A stretch of DNA of 64,000 nucleotides from Siphonodentalium dalli. Its lineage: Eukaryota; Mollusca; Scaphopoda; Gadilida; Siphonodentaliidae. Below the pieces are notes generated by a model that was not told the origin of the DNA, ran no database searches, and saw nothing but the letters and a program-made list of their open reading frames with translations. The position numbers and the translations under genes were made by a program. Each line of letters begins with the position of its first letter. The stretch's first letter is position 1. The stretch is taken from assembly GCA_032622095.1 (NCBI GenBank), contig CP136069.1, positions 82,918,958 through 82,982,957 on the forward strand, given 5' to 3'. Of this stretch, positions 29,052-41,326 are shown piece after piece.

Positions 29052-29404
29052 CGGTTTCAACGTCAACACCAACCAAACGAATCAGTAGTCCCTGTATCCT
29101 CATCCGCCAAAAATACTACCACCTCATCTGAATTTGAACCATACACATGATATTGAACAGCCCTCGGGTAGTATACAATTTCACACACTCTTTAACTAAG
29201 CCCTAAACTTATAAATTACATATACACAATATGTGCACGGCTCACCCGAAGCCATCTTACTATTGTTATTAGTTTCTATATTCACCATACTGGGGATGGC
29301 AGGAAGACAGTCTTGCCAGACTATGCCATCCCCCACAATATACGACATAATTTTCCATAATTTTCGCCACTATTATGTAATAGATATGTGTATTGCAAAT
29401 AAAA
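29052..29404 (+). other. LINE 1 3' untranslated region
   Basis: This sequence lies between the TGA at 29049-29051 and the pentamer tail. It shows no coding potential beyond chance frames. It contains the covarying hairpin at 29292-29333 and ends with GCAAATAAAATATCC. The last 120 bases or so align with the 3' end of LINE 2 (57805-57920, minus strand), whereas the rest of the UTR does not: LINE 2's UTR is about 740 nt, against about 350 here. Confidence 0.85.
29292..29333 (+). other. Predicted two-part RNA hairpin in LINE 1 3' UTR
   Basis: The outer stem is GGGGATGGCA (29292-29301) paired perfectly with TGCCATCCCC (29324-29333). An asymmetric bulge GGAAGAC (29302-29308) faces a single A (29323). 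The inner stem AGTCT (29309-29313) pairs with AGACT (29318-29322) around a TGCC tetraloop. LINE 2 has the same architecture with compensatory substitutions and retains GGAAGAC in the bulge. A role as the recognition element for the element's own RT is inferred from the way other non-LTR elements recognise 3' structures. Confidence 0.85.
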
Positions 29405-29417
29405 TATCCTATCCTAT
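29398..29417 (+). terminator. AATAAA motif and (TATCC)n tail of LINE 1
   Basis: AATAAA at 29398-29403 is followed at once by TATCC TATCC TAT (29405-29417), which runs into satellite ATAGATG. There is no poly-A tail; the pentamer repeat is the 3' terminus, as in LINE clades that end in short tandem repeats. The last CCTAT could equally be target sequence. Confidence 0.8.
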
Positions 29418-30489
29418 AGATGTATGTGGTGGTGATACCTATATATGTATGTGGTAGAGATACCTAAATATGTATGTGTTGGGGATACCTATAGATGTCT
29501 GTGGCGGGGATACCTATATATGTGTGTGGTGAGGATACCTATATATGTGTGTGGCGGGGATACCTATATATTTGTGTGGTGGGGAGACCTATATATGTGT
29601 GTGGCGGGGATACCTATATATGTATGTGGCGGGGATACCTATATATGTGTGCGGTGGGGAGACCTATATATGTATGTGGTGGGGGGACCTATATATGTGT
29701 GTGGCGGGGATACCTATATATGATTGTGGCGGGGATACCTATATATGTGTGTGGCTGGGAGACCTATATATGTATGTGGCGGGGAGACCTATATATGTGT
29801 GTGGTGGTGATACCTATAGATGTATGTGGTGGTGATACCTATATATGTATGTGGTGGGGATACCTATATATGTGTGTGGCGGGGATACCTATATATTTGT
29901 GTGGTGGGAGACCCATATATGTGTGTGGCTGGGATACCTATATAAGTATGTGGCGGGGATACATATATATGTGTGTGGTGGGGAGACAAATATATGTGTG
30001 TGGTGGTGATACCTATATATGTATGTGGTGGGGATACATATAGATGTATGTGGTGGTGATACCTATATATGTATGTGGTGGGGATACCTATATATGTATG
30101 TGGTGGGGATACCTATATATGAATTTGGCGGGGAGACCTATAGATGTAAGTTGCGGGGATACCTATATATGTTTGAGGTGGGGATACCTATATATGTATG
30201 TGGCGGGGAGACCTATAGATGTATGTGGTGGGGATACCTATAGATGTATGTGGTGGTGATACCTATATATGTGTGTGGTGGGGATACCTATGTATGTGTG
30301 TGGTGGTGATACCTATAGATGTATGTGGTGGGGATACCTATAGATGTATGTGGTGGGGATAACTATATATGTGTGTGGTGGGGTTACCTATATATGTATG
30401 TGGTGGTGATACCTATATAAGTGTGTGGTGGTGATACCTATTTATGTGTGTGGTGGTGATACCTATAGATGTATGTGGTGGTGATACCT

Positions 30490-31320
30490 ATATATGTATG
30501 TGGTAGGGATACCTAAATATGTATGTGGTGGGGATACCTATAGATGTCTGTGGCGGGGATACCTATATATGTGTGTGGTGAGGATACCTATATATGTGTG
30601 TGGCGGGGATACCTATATATTTGTGTGGTGGGGAGACCTATATATGTGTGTGGCGGGGAGACCTATATATGTATGTGGCGGGGATACCTATATATGTGTG
30701 CGGCGGGGAGACCTATATATGTATGTGGCGGGGAGACCTATATATGTGTGTGGCGGGGATACCTATATATGATTGTGGCGGGAATACCTATATATGTATG
30801 TGGCGGGGAGACCTAAATATGTGTGTGGTGGTGATACCTATAGATGTATGTGGTGGTGATACCTATATATGTATGTGGTGGGGATACCTATATATGTATG
30901 TGGTGGGGATACCTATAGATGTCTGTGGCGGGGATACCTATATATGTGTGTGGTGAGGATAACTCTATATGTGTGTGGCGGCGATACCTATATATTTGTG
31001 TGGTGGGGAGACCTATATATGTGTGTGGCGTGGATACCTATATAAGTATGTGTCGGGGATACCTATATATGTGTGTGGTGGGGAGACTTATATATGTGTG
31101 TGGTGGTGATACCTATATATGTATGTGGTGGGTATACATATAGATGTATGTGGTGGTGATACCTAAAGATGTATGTGGTGGTGATACCTATAGATGTATG
31201 TGGTGGGGATACCTATAGATGTATGTGGTGGGGATACCTATATATGTGTGTGGTGGGGATACCTATATATGTATGTGGTGGTGATACCTATATATGTGTG
31301 TGGTGGGGACACCTATTTAT
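30490..31320 (+). repeat. Satellite sub-block repeated four times (4349, 1025 and 4784 bp spacing)
   Basis: The run of variants starting at 30494 recurs at 34843, about 35868 and 40652. The 34843-35867 and 35868-36892 copies are adjacent and differ by exactly 41 units (1025 bp), a direct tandem duplication. A recurrent unit order containing TGATTGTGGCGGGAATACC marks all four. Confidence 0.8.
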
Positions 31321-34300
31321 GTGTGTTGTGGTGATACCTATAGATGTATGTGGTGGTGATACCTATATATGTATGTGGTGGGGATACCTATTTATGTATG
31401 TGGTGGGGATAACTTTATATGTATTTGGCGGGGAGACCTATAGATGTATGTTGCGGGGATACCTATATATGTTTGTGGTGGGGATACCTATATATGTATG
31501 TGGCGGGGAGACCTATAGATGTATGTGGTGGGGATACCTATATATGTATGTGTTGGGGATACCTATATATGTATGTGGCGGGGAGACCTATAGATGTGTG
31601 TGGCGGGGTTACCTATAGATTTATGTGGCGGGGATACCTATATATGTATGTGGTGGTGATACCTATAGATGTATGTGGTGGGGATACCTATAGATGTATG
31701 TGGTGGGGATACCTATATATGTGTGTGGTGGGGATACCTATATATGTATGTGTTGGGGATACCTATATATGTATGTGGCGGGGAGACCTATAGATGTGTG
31801 TGGTGGGGTTACCTATAGATTTATGTGGCGGGGATACCTATATATGTATGTGGTGGTGATACCTATAGATGCATGTGGTGGCGATACCTATATATGTATG
31901 TGGTGGGGAGACCTATAGATGTATGTGGCGGGGATACCTAAATATGTATGTGGTGGTGATACCTATAGATGTGTGTGGTGCTGATACCTATATATGTATG
32001 TGGTGGGGATACCTATAGATGTATGTGGCGGGGATACCTATATATGTGTGTGGTGGGGAGACTTATATATGTGTGTGGTGGTGATACCTATACATGTATG
32101 TGGTGGGGATACCTATAGATGTATGTGCGGGTGATACCTATAGATGTATGTTGGGGCGATACCTATAGATGTATGTGGTGGGGATACCTATATATGTGTG
32201 TGGTGGTGATACCTATTTATGTGTGTGGTGGTGATAACTATATATGTATGTGGTGGTGATGCCTATATATCTGTGTGGTGGTGATACCTATATATGTATG
32301 TGGTGGTGATACCTATAGATGTATGTGGTGGTGATACCTATATATGTATGTGGTAGGGATACCTAAATATGTATGTGGTGGGGATACCTATAGATGTCTG
32401 TGGCGGGGATACCTATATATGTGTGTGGTGAGGATACCTATATATGTGTGTGGCGGGGATACCTATATATTTGTGTGGTGGGGAGACCTATATATGTGTG
32501 TGGCAGGGATACCTATATAAGTATGTGGCGGGGATACCTATATATGTGTGTGGTGGGGAGACTTATATATGTGTGTGGTGGTGATACCTATATATGTATG
32601 TGGTGGGGATACATATAGATGTATGTGGTGGTGATACCTATAGAAGTATGTGGTGGTGATACCTATATATGTATGTGGTGGGGATACATATAGATGTATG
32701 TGGTGGGGATACATATATATGTATGTGGTGGGGATACCTATATTTGTATGTGGTGGTGATACCTATATATGTGAGTGGTGGGGATACCTATTTATGTGTG
32801 TGGTGGTGATACTTATAGATGTATGTGGTGGTGATACCTATATATGTATGTGGTGGGGATACCTATATATGTATGTGGTGGGGATACCTATATATGTATT
32901 TGGCGGGGAGACCTATAGATGTATGTTGCGGGGATACCTATATATGTTTGTGGTGGGGATACCTATATATGTATGTGGCGGGGAGACCTATAGATGTATG
33001 TGGTGTGGATACCTATATATGTATGTGGTGGGGATACCTATATATGTGTGTGGCGGGGATACCTATAGATGTATGTGGCGGGGATACCTATATGTGTATG
33101 TGGTGGTGATACCTATAGATGTATGTGGTGGTGATACCTATATAAGTGTGTGGTGGCGAGACTTATATTTGTGTGTGGTGGTGATACCTATATATGTATG
33201 TGGTGGGGAGTCTTATAGATGTATGTGGCGGGGATACCTATATATGTGTGTGGTGGCGAGACTTATATATGTGTATGGTGGTGATACCTATATATGTATG
33301 TGGTGGGGATACATATAGATCTATGTGGGGGTGATACCTATAGATGTATGTTGTGGTGATACCTATAGATGTATGTGGTGGGGATACCTATATATGTGTG
33401 TGGTGGTGATACCTATTTATGTGTGTAGTGGTGATACCTATATATGTATGTGGTGGTGATACCTATATATGTGTGTGGAGGTGATACCTATTTATGTATG
33501 TGGTGGTGATACCTATAGATGTATGTGGTGGTGATACCTATATATGTATGTGGTAGGGATACCTAAATATGTATGTGGTGGGGAGACTTATATATGTGTG
33601 TGGTGGTGATACCTATATATGTATGTGGTGGGGACACATATATATGTATGTGGGGGTGATACCTATAGATGTATGTTGTGGTGATACCTATAGATGTATG
33701 TGGTGGGGATACCTATAGATGTATGTGGTGGTGATACCTATATATGTGTTTGGCGGGGAGACCTATTTATGTGTGTGGTGGTGATACCTATAGATGTATG
33801 TGGTGGTGATACCTATATATGTATGTGGTAGAGATACCTAAATATGTATGTGTTGGGGATACCTATAGATGTCTGTGGCGGGGATACCTATATATGTGTG
33901 TGGTGAGGATACCTATATATGTGTGTGGCGGGGATACCTATATATTTGTGTGGTGGGGAGACCTATATATGTGTGTGGCGGGGATACCTATATATGTATG
34001 TGGCGGGGATACCTATATATGTGTGCGGTGGGGAGACCTATATATGTATGTGGTGGGGGGACCTATATATGTGTGTGGCGGGGATACCTATATATGATTG
34101 TGGCTGGGAGACCTATATATGTATGTGGCGGGGAGACCTATATATGTGTGTGGTGGTGATACCTATAGATGTATGTGGTGGTGATACCTATATATGTATG
34201 TGGTGGGGATACCTATATATGTGTGTGGCGGGGATACCTATATATTTGTGTGGTGGGAGACCCATATATGTGTGTGGCTGGGATACCTATATAAGTATGT

Positions 34301-37300
34301 GGCGGGGATACATATATATGTGTGTGGTGGGGAGACAAATATATGTGTGTGGTGGTGATACCTATATATGTATGTGGTGGGGATACATATAGATGTATGT
34401 GGTGGTGATACCTATATATGTATGTGGTGGGGATACCTATATATGTATGTGGTGGGGATACCTATATATGAATTTGGCGGGGAGACCTATAGATGTAAGT
34501 TGCGGGGATACCTATATATGTTTGAGGTGGGGATACCTATATATGTATGTGGCGGGGAGACCTATAGATGTATGTGGTGGGGATACCTATAGATGTATGT
34601 GGTGGTGATACCTATATATGTGTGTGGTGGGGATACCTATGTATGTGTGTGGTGGTGATACCTATAGATGTATGTGGTGGGGATACCTATAGATGTATGT
34701 GGTGGGGATAACTATATATGTGTGTGGTGGGGTTACCTATATATGTATGTGGTGGTGATACCTATATAAGTGTGTGGTGGTGATACCTATTTATGTGTGT
34801 GGTGGTGATACCTATAGATGTATGTGGTGGTGATACCTATAGATGTATGTGGTAGGGATACCTATATATGTATGTGGTGGGGATACCTATAGATGTCTGT
34901 GGCGGGGATACCTATATATGTGTGTGGTGAGGATACCTATATATGTGTGTGGCGGGGATACCTATATATTTGTGTGGTGGGGAGACCTATATATGTGTGT
35001 GGCGGGGAGACCTATATATGTATGTGGCGGGGATACCTATATATGTGTGCGGCGGGGAGACCTATATATGTATGTGGCGGGGAGACCTATATATGTGTGT
35101 GGCGGGGATACCTATATATGATTGTGGCGGGAATACCTATATATGTATGTGGCGGGGAGACCTAAATATGTGTGTGGTGGTGATACCTATAGATGTATGT
35201 GGTGGTGATACCTATATATGTATGTGGTGGGGATACCTATATATGTATGTGGTGGGGATACCTATAGATGTGTGTGGCGGGGATACCTATATATGTGTGT
35301 GGTGAGGATACCTCTATATGTGTGTGGCGGCGATACCTATATATTTGTGTGGTGGGGAAACCTATATATGTGTGTGGCGGGGATACCTATATAAGTATGT
35401 GTCGGGGATACCTATATATGTGTGTGGTGGGGAGACTTATATATGTGTGTGGTGGTGATACCTATATATGTATGTGGTGGGTATACATATAGATGTATGT
35501 GGTGGTGATACCTAAAGATGTATGTGGTGGTGATACCTATAGATGTATGTGGTGGGGATACCTATAGATGTATGTGGTGGGGATACCTATATATGGGTGT
35601 GGTGGGGATACCTATATATGTATGTGGTGGTGATACCTATATATGTGTGTGGTGGGGACACCTATTTATGTGTGTTGTGGTGATACATATAGATGTATGT
35701 GGTGGTGATACCTATATATGTATGTGGTGGGGATACCTATATATGTATGTGGTGGGGATAACTTTATATGTATTTGGCGGGGAGACCTATAGATGTATGT
35801 TGCGGGGATACCTATTTATGTGTGTGGTGGTGATACCTATAGATGTATGTGGTGGTGATACCTATATATATATGTGGTAGGGATACCTAAATATGTATGT
35901 GGTGGGGATACCTATAGATGTCTGTGGCGGGGATACCTATATATGTGTGTGGTGAGGATACCTATATATGTGTGTGGCGGGGATACCTATATATTTGTGT
36001 GGTGGGGAGACCTATATATGTGTGTGGCGGGGAGACCTATATATGTATGTGGCGGGGATACCTATATATGTGTGCGGCGGGGAGACCTATATATGTATGT
36101 GGCGGGGAGACCTATATATGTGTGTGGCGGGGATACCTATATATGATTGTGGCGGGAATACCTATATATGTATGTGGCGGGGAGACCTAAATATGTGTGT
36201 GGTGGTGATACCTATAGATGTATGTGGTGGTGATACCTATATATGTATGTGGTGGGGATACCTATATATGTATGTGGTGGGGATACCTATAGATGTCTGT
36301 GGCGGGGATACCTATATATGTGTGTGGTGAGGATACCTCTATATGTGTGTGGCGGCGATACCTATATATTTGTGTGGTGGGGAGACCTATATATGTGTGT
36401 GGCGGGGATACCTATATAAGTATGTGTCGGGGATACCTATATATGTGTGTGGTGGGGAGACTTATATATGTGTGTGGTGGTGATACCTATGTATGTATGT
36501 GGTGGGTATACATATAGATGTATGTGGTGGTGATACCTAAAGATGTATGTGGTGGTGATACCTATAGATGTATGTGGTGGGGATACCTATAGATGTATGT
36601 GGTGGGGATACCTATATATGTGTGTGGTGGGGATACCTATATATGTATGTGGTGGTGATACCTATATATGTGTGTGGTGGGGACACCTATTTATGTGTGT
36701 TGTGGTGATACCTATAGATGTATGTGGTGGTGATACGTATATATGTATGTGGTGGGGATACCTATATATGTATGTGGTGGGGATAACTTTATATGTATTT
36801 GGCGGGGAGACCTATAGATGTATGTTGCGGGGATACCTATATATGTTTGTGGTGGGGATACCTATATATGTATGTGGCGGGGAGACCTATAGATGTATGT
36901 GGTGGGGATACCTATATATGTATGTGTTGGGGATACCTATATATGTATGTGGCGGGGAGACCTATAGATGTGTGTGGCGGGGTTACCTATAGATTTATGT
37001 GGCGGGGATACCTATATATGTATGTGGTGGTGATACCTATAGATGTATGTGGTGGGGATACCTATATATGTGTGTGGTGGGGATACCTATATATGTATGT
37101 GTTGGGGATACCTATATATGTATGTGGCGGGGAGACCTATAGATGTGTGTGGCGGGGTTACCTATAGATTTATGTGGCGGGGATACCTATATATGTATGT
37201 GGTGGTGATACCTATAGATGCATGTGGTGGTGATACCTATATATGTATGTGGTGGGGAGACCTATAGATGTATGTGGCGGGGATACCTAAATATGTATGT

Positions 37301-37460
37301 GGTGGTGATACCTATAGATGTGTGTGGTGCTGATACCTATATATGTATGTGGTGGGGATACCTATAGATGTATGTGGTGGTGATACCTATATATGTATGT
37401 GGTGGGGATACCTATATATGTATGTGTTGGGGATACCTATAGATGTCTGTGGCGGGGATA

Positions 37461-37490
37461 CCTATATATATGTGTGACGTGAGGATACCT
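37461..37490 (+). repeat. Private satellite variant GTGTGACGTGAGG, three copies
   Basis: A unit reading TATATATGTGTGACGTGAGG with shifted phase occurs at about 37464, 42453 and 44085 and nowhere else that I noticed. It is a convenient marker linking the blocks around 37.4, 42.4 and 44.0 kb as duplicates. Confidence 0.7.
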
Positions 37491-38100
37491 ATATATGTGT
37501 GTGACGGGTATATTTATATATTTGTGTGGTGGGGAGACCTATATATGTGTGTGGCGGGGATACATATATAAGTATGTGGCGGGGATACCTATATATGTGT
37601 GTGGTGGGGAGACTTGTATATGTGTGTGGTGGTGATACCTATATATGTATGTGGTGGGGATACATATAGATGTATGTGGTGGTGATACCTATAGATGTAT
37701 GTGGTGGTGATACCTATATATGTATGTGGTGGGGATACCTATATATGTATGTGTTGGGGATACCTATATATGTATGTGGTGGGGATACCTATATATGTAT
37801 GTGGTGGGATACCTATATATGTATTTGGCGGGGAGACCTATAGATGTATGTTGCGGGGATACCTATATATGTTTGTGGTGGGGATACCTATATATGTATG
37901 TGGCGGGGAGACCTATAGATGTATGTGGTGGGGATACCTATATATGTATGTGGTGGGGATACCTATATATGTATGTGGTGTAGATGTGTGTGGCGGGGTT
38001 ACCTATAGATGTATGTGGCGGGGATACCTATATATGTATGTGGTGGTGATACCTATAGATGCATGTGGTGGTGATACCTATAGATGTATGTGGTGGGGAG

Positions 38101-39146
38101 ACCTATAGATGTATGTGGCGGGGATACCTATATATGTGTGTGGTGGGGAGACTTATATATGTGTGTGTTGGTGATACCTATATATGTATGTGGTGGGGAT
38201 ACCTATAGATGTATGTGGTAGTGATACCTATAGATGTATGTGGTGGGGATACCTATATATGTATGTGTTGGGGATACCTATATATGTATTTGGCGCGGAG
38301 ACCTATATATGTGTGATGTGGGGAGACCTATATATGTGTGTGGCGGGGATACCTATATATGTATGTGGTGAGGATACCTATATGTGTGTGGTGGTGATAC
38401 CTATATATGTGTGTGGTGGGGAGACATATATATGTGTGTGGTGAGGATACCTATATATGTGTGTGGCGGGGATACCTATATATGTGTGTGGCGGGGATAC
38501 CTATATATATATGTGGCGGGGATACCTATATATGTATGTGGTGGTGATACCTATAGATGTATGTGGTAGTGATACCTATAGATGTATGTGGTGGGGATAC
38601 CTATAGATGTATGTGGTGGGGAGACCTATAGATGTATGTGGCGGGGATACCTATATATGTGTGTGGTGGGGAGACTTATATATGTGTGTGTTGGTGATAC
38701 CTATATATGTATGTGGTGGGGATACCTATAGATGTATGTGGTAGTGATACCTATAGATGTATGTGGTGGGGATACCTATATATGTATGTGTTGGGGATAC
38801 CTATATATGTATTTGGCGCGGAGACCTATATATGTGTGATGTGGGGAGACCTATATATGTGTGTGGCGGGGATACCTATATATGTATGTGGTGAGGATAC
38901 CTATATGTGTGTGGTGGTGATACCTATATATGTGTGTGGTGGGGAGACATATATATGTGTGTGGTGAGGATACCTATATATGTGTGTGGCGGGGATACCT
39001 ATATATGTGTGTGGCGGGGATACCTATATATATATGTGGCGGGGATACCTATATATGTATGTGGTGGTGATACCTATAGATGTATGTGGTGGTGATACCA
39101 ATATATGTATGTGGTGGGGAGACATATATATGTATATGGTGGGGAT
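38101..39146 (+). repeat. 523-bp tandem duplication
   Basis: Sequence from 38101 recurs from 38624, 523 bp later. Shared rare variants include GTGTGTTGGTGATACC, GTGGTAGTGATACC, TTTGGCGCGGAGACC and GTGTGATGTGGGGAGACC. The spacing is not a multiple of 25 because the segment contains units with small deletions, which the two copies share. Confidence 0.85.
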
Positions 39147-41326
39147 ACCTATAGATGTATGTGGTGGGAATACCTATATATGTGTGTGGTGGGGTTACCT
39201 ATATATGTATGTGGTGGTGATACCTATATATGTGTGTGATGGGGATACCTATTTATGTGTGTGGTGGTGATACCTATAGATGTCTGTGGCGGGGATACCT
39301 ATATATGTATGTGGTGGTGATACCTATATATGTATGTGGTAGGGATACATAAATATGTATGTGATGGGGAGACTTATATATGTGTGTGGTGGTGATACCT
39401 ATATATGTATGTGGTGGGGATACATATATATGTATGTGGGGGTGATACCTATAGATGTATGTTGTGGTGATACCTATAGATGTATGTGGTGGGGATACCT
39501 ATAGATGTATGTGGTGGTGATACCTATATATGTGTGTGGTGGGGATACCTATTTATGTGTGTGGTGGTGATACCTATAGATGTCTGTGGTGGTGATACCT
39601 ATATATGTATGTGGTAGAGATACCTAAATATGTATGTGTTGGGATACCTATAGATGTCTGTGGCGGGGATACCTATATATGTGTGTGGTGAGGATACCTA
39701 TATATGTGTGTGGCGGGGATACCTATATATTTGTGTGGTGGGGAGACCTATATATGTGTGTGGCGGGGATACCTATATATGTATGTGGCGGGGATACCTA
39801 TATATGTGTGCGGTGGGGAGACCTATATATGTATGTGGTGGGGGACCTATATATGTGTGTGGCGGGGATACCTATATATGATTGTGGCGGGGATACCTAT
39901 ATATGTGTGTGGCTCGGAGACCTTTATATGTATGTGGCGGGGAGACCTATATATGTGTGTGGTGGTGATACCTATAGATGTATGTGGTGGTGATACCTAT
40001 ATATGTATGTGGTGGGGATACCTATATATGTGTGTGGCGGGGATACCTATATATTTGTGTGGTGGGAGACCTATATATGTGTGTGGCTGGGATACCTATA
40101 TAAGTATGTGGCGGGGATACATATATATGTGTGTGGTGGGGAGACAAATATATGTGTGTGGTGGTGATACCTATATATGTATGTGGTGGGGATACATATA
40201 GATGTATGTGGTGGTGATACCTATATATGTATGTGGTGGGGATACCTATATATGTATGTGGTGGGGATACCTGTATATGTATTTGGCGGGGAGACCTATA
40301 GATGTAAGTTGCGGGGATACCTATATATGTTTGAGGTGGGGATACCTATATATGTATGTGGCGGGGAGACCTATAGATGTATGTGGTGGAGATACCTATA
40401 GATGTATGTGGTGGTGATACCTATATATGTGTGTGGTGGGGATACCTATGTATGTGTGTGGTGGTGATACCTATAGATGTATGTGGTGGGGATACCTATA
40501 GATGTATGTGGTGGGGATAACTATATATGTGTGTGGTGGGGTTACCTATATATGTATGTGGTGGTGATACCTATATAAGTGTGTGGTGGTGATACCTATT
40601 TATGTTTGTGGTAGTGATACCTATAGATGTATGTGGTGGTGATACCTATATATGTATGTGGTAGGGATACCTAAATATGTATGTGGTGGGGATACCTATA
40701 GATGTCTGTGGCGGGGATACCTATATATGTGTGTGGTGAGGATACATATATATGTGTGTGGCGGGGATACCTATATATTTGTGTGGTGGGGAGACCTATA
40801 TATGTGTGTGGCGGGGAGACCTATATATGTATGTGGCGGGGATACCTATATATGTGTGCGGCGGGGAAACCTATATATGTATGTGGCGGGGAGACCTATA
40901 TATGTGTGTGGCGGGGATACCTATATATGATTGTGGCGGGAATAACTATATATGTATGTGGCGGGGAGACCTAAATATGTGTGTGGTGGTGATACCTATA
41001 GATGTATGTGGTGGTGATACCTATATATGTATGTGGTGGGGATACCTATATATGTATGTGGTGGGGATACCTATAGATGTCTGTGGCGGGGATACCTATA
41101 TATGTGTGTGGTGAGGATACCTCTATATGTGTGTGGCGGGGATACCTATATATTTGTGTGGTGGGGAGACCTATATATGTGTGTGGCGGGGATACCTATA
41201 TAAGTATGTGTCGGGGATACCTATATATGTGTGTGGTGGGGAGACTTATATATGTGTGTGGTGGTGATACCTATATATGTATGTGGTGGGTATACATATA
41301 GATGTATGTGGTGGTGATACCTAAAG

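Larger units (their letters stand above)
26951..29417 (+). mobile_element. LINE 1: 5'-truncated APE-class non-LTR retrotransposon (CR1/jockey-like)
   Basis: This is the first non-satellite sequence in the window. Its left edge is an abrupt switch from a satellite unit ending in GATACCTAT; its right edge is a (TATCC)n tail running into ATAGATG of the next unit. It holds one long reverse-transcriptase frame, a 3' UTR of about 350 nt, a hairpin, an AATAAA motif and the tail. The apurinic endonuclease domain and any ORF1 are missing, as expected for incomplete reverse transcription. Uninterrupted versions of the target exist near 21740 and 33785. Any target duplication is at most CCTAT (5 bp) and cannot be separated from the tail. 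The clade call rests on motif style only; a tree would be needed to choose between CR1, L2, Rex1 and jockey. Confidence 0.93.
22570..30260 (+). repeat. Higher-order repeat of about 5 kb, LINE-containing copy
   Basis: Second member of the pair that begins at 17570, carrying LINE 1 at 26951-29417. Removing the LINE restores collinearity with the first copy to within a few 25-bp units. A third, partial member covers about 31990-34620 (landmarks 25556 and 32394; 25812 and 32650; 29445 and 33819). It shares private variants with this copy, such as GTGTTTGGCGG just left of the LINE site and the TATGAATTTGGCGG unit near 30117 and 34465. Confidence 0.8.

Noticed and set aside
29233-29457. 74-codon frame with a hydrophobic N-terminus reading into satellite
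   Set aside because: It lies in the LINE 1 3' UTR, overlaps the structured hairpin and the tail, and runs into satellite. It has no counterpart in LINE 2.
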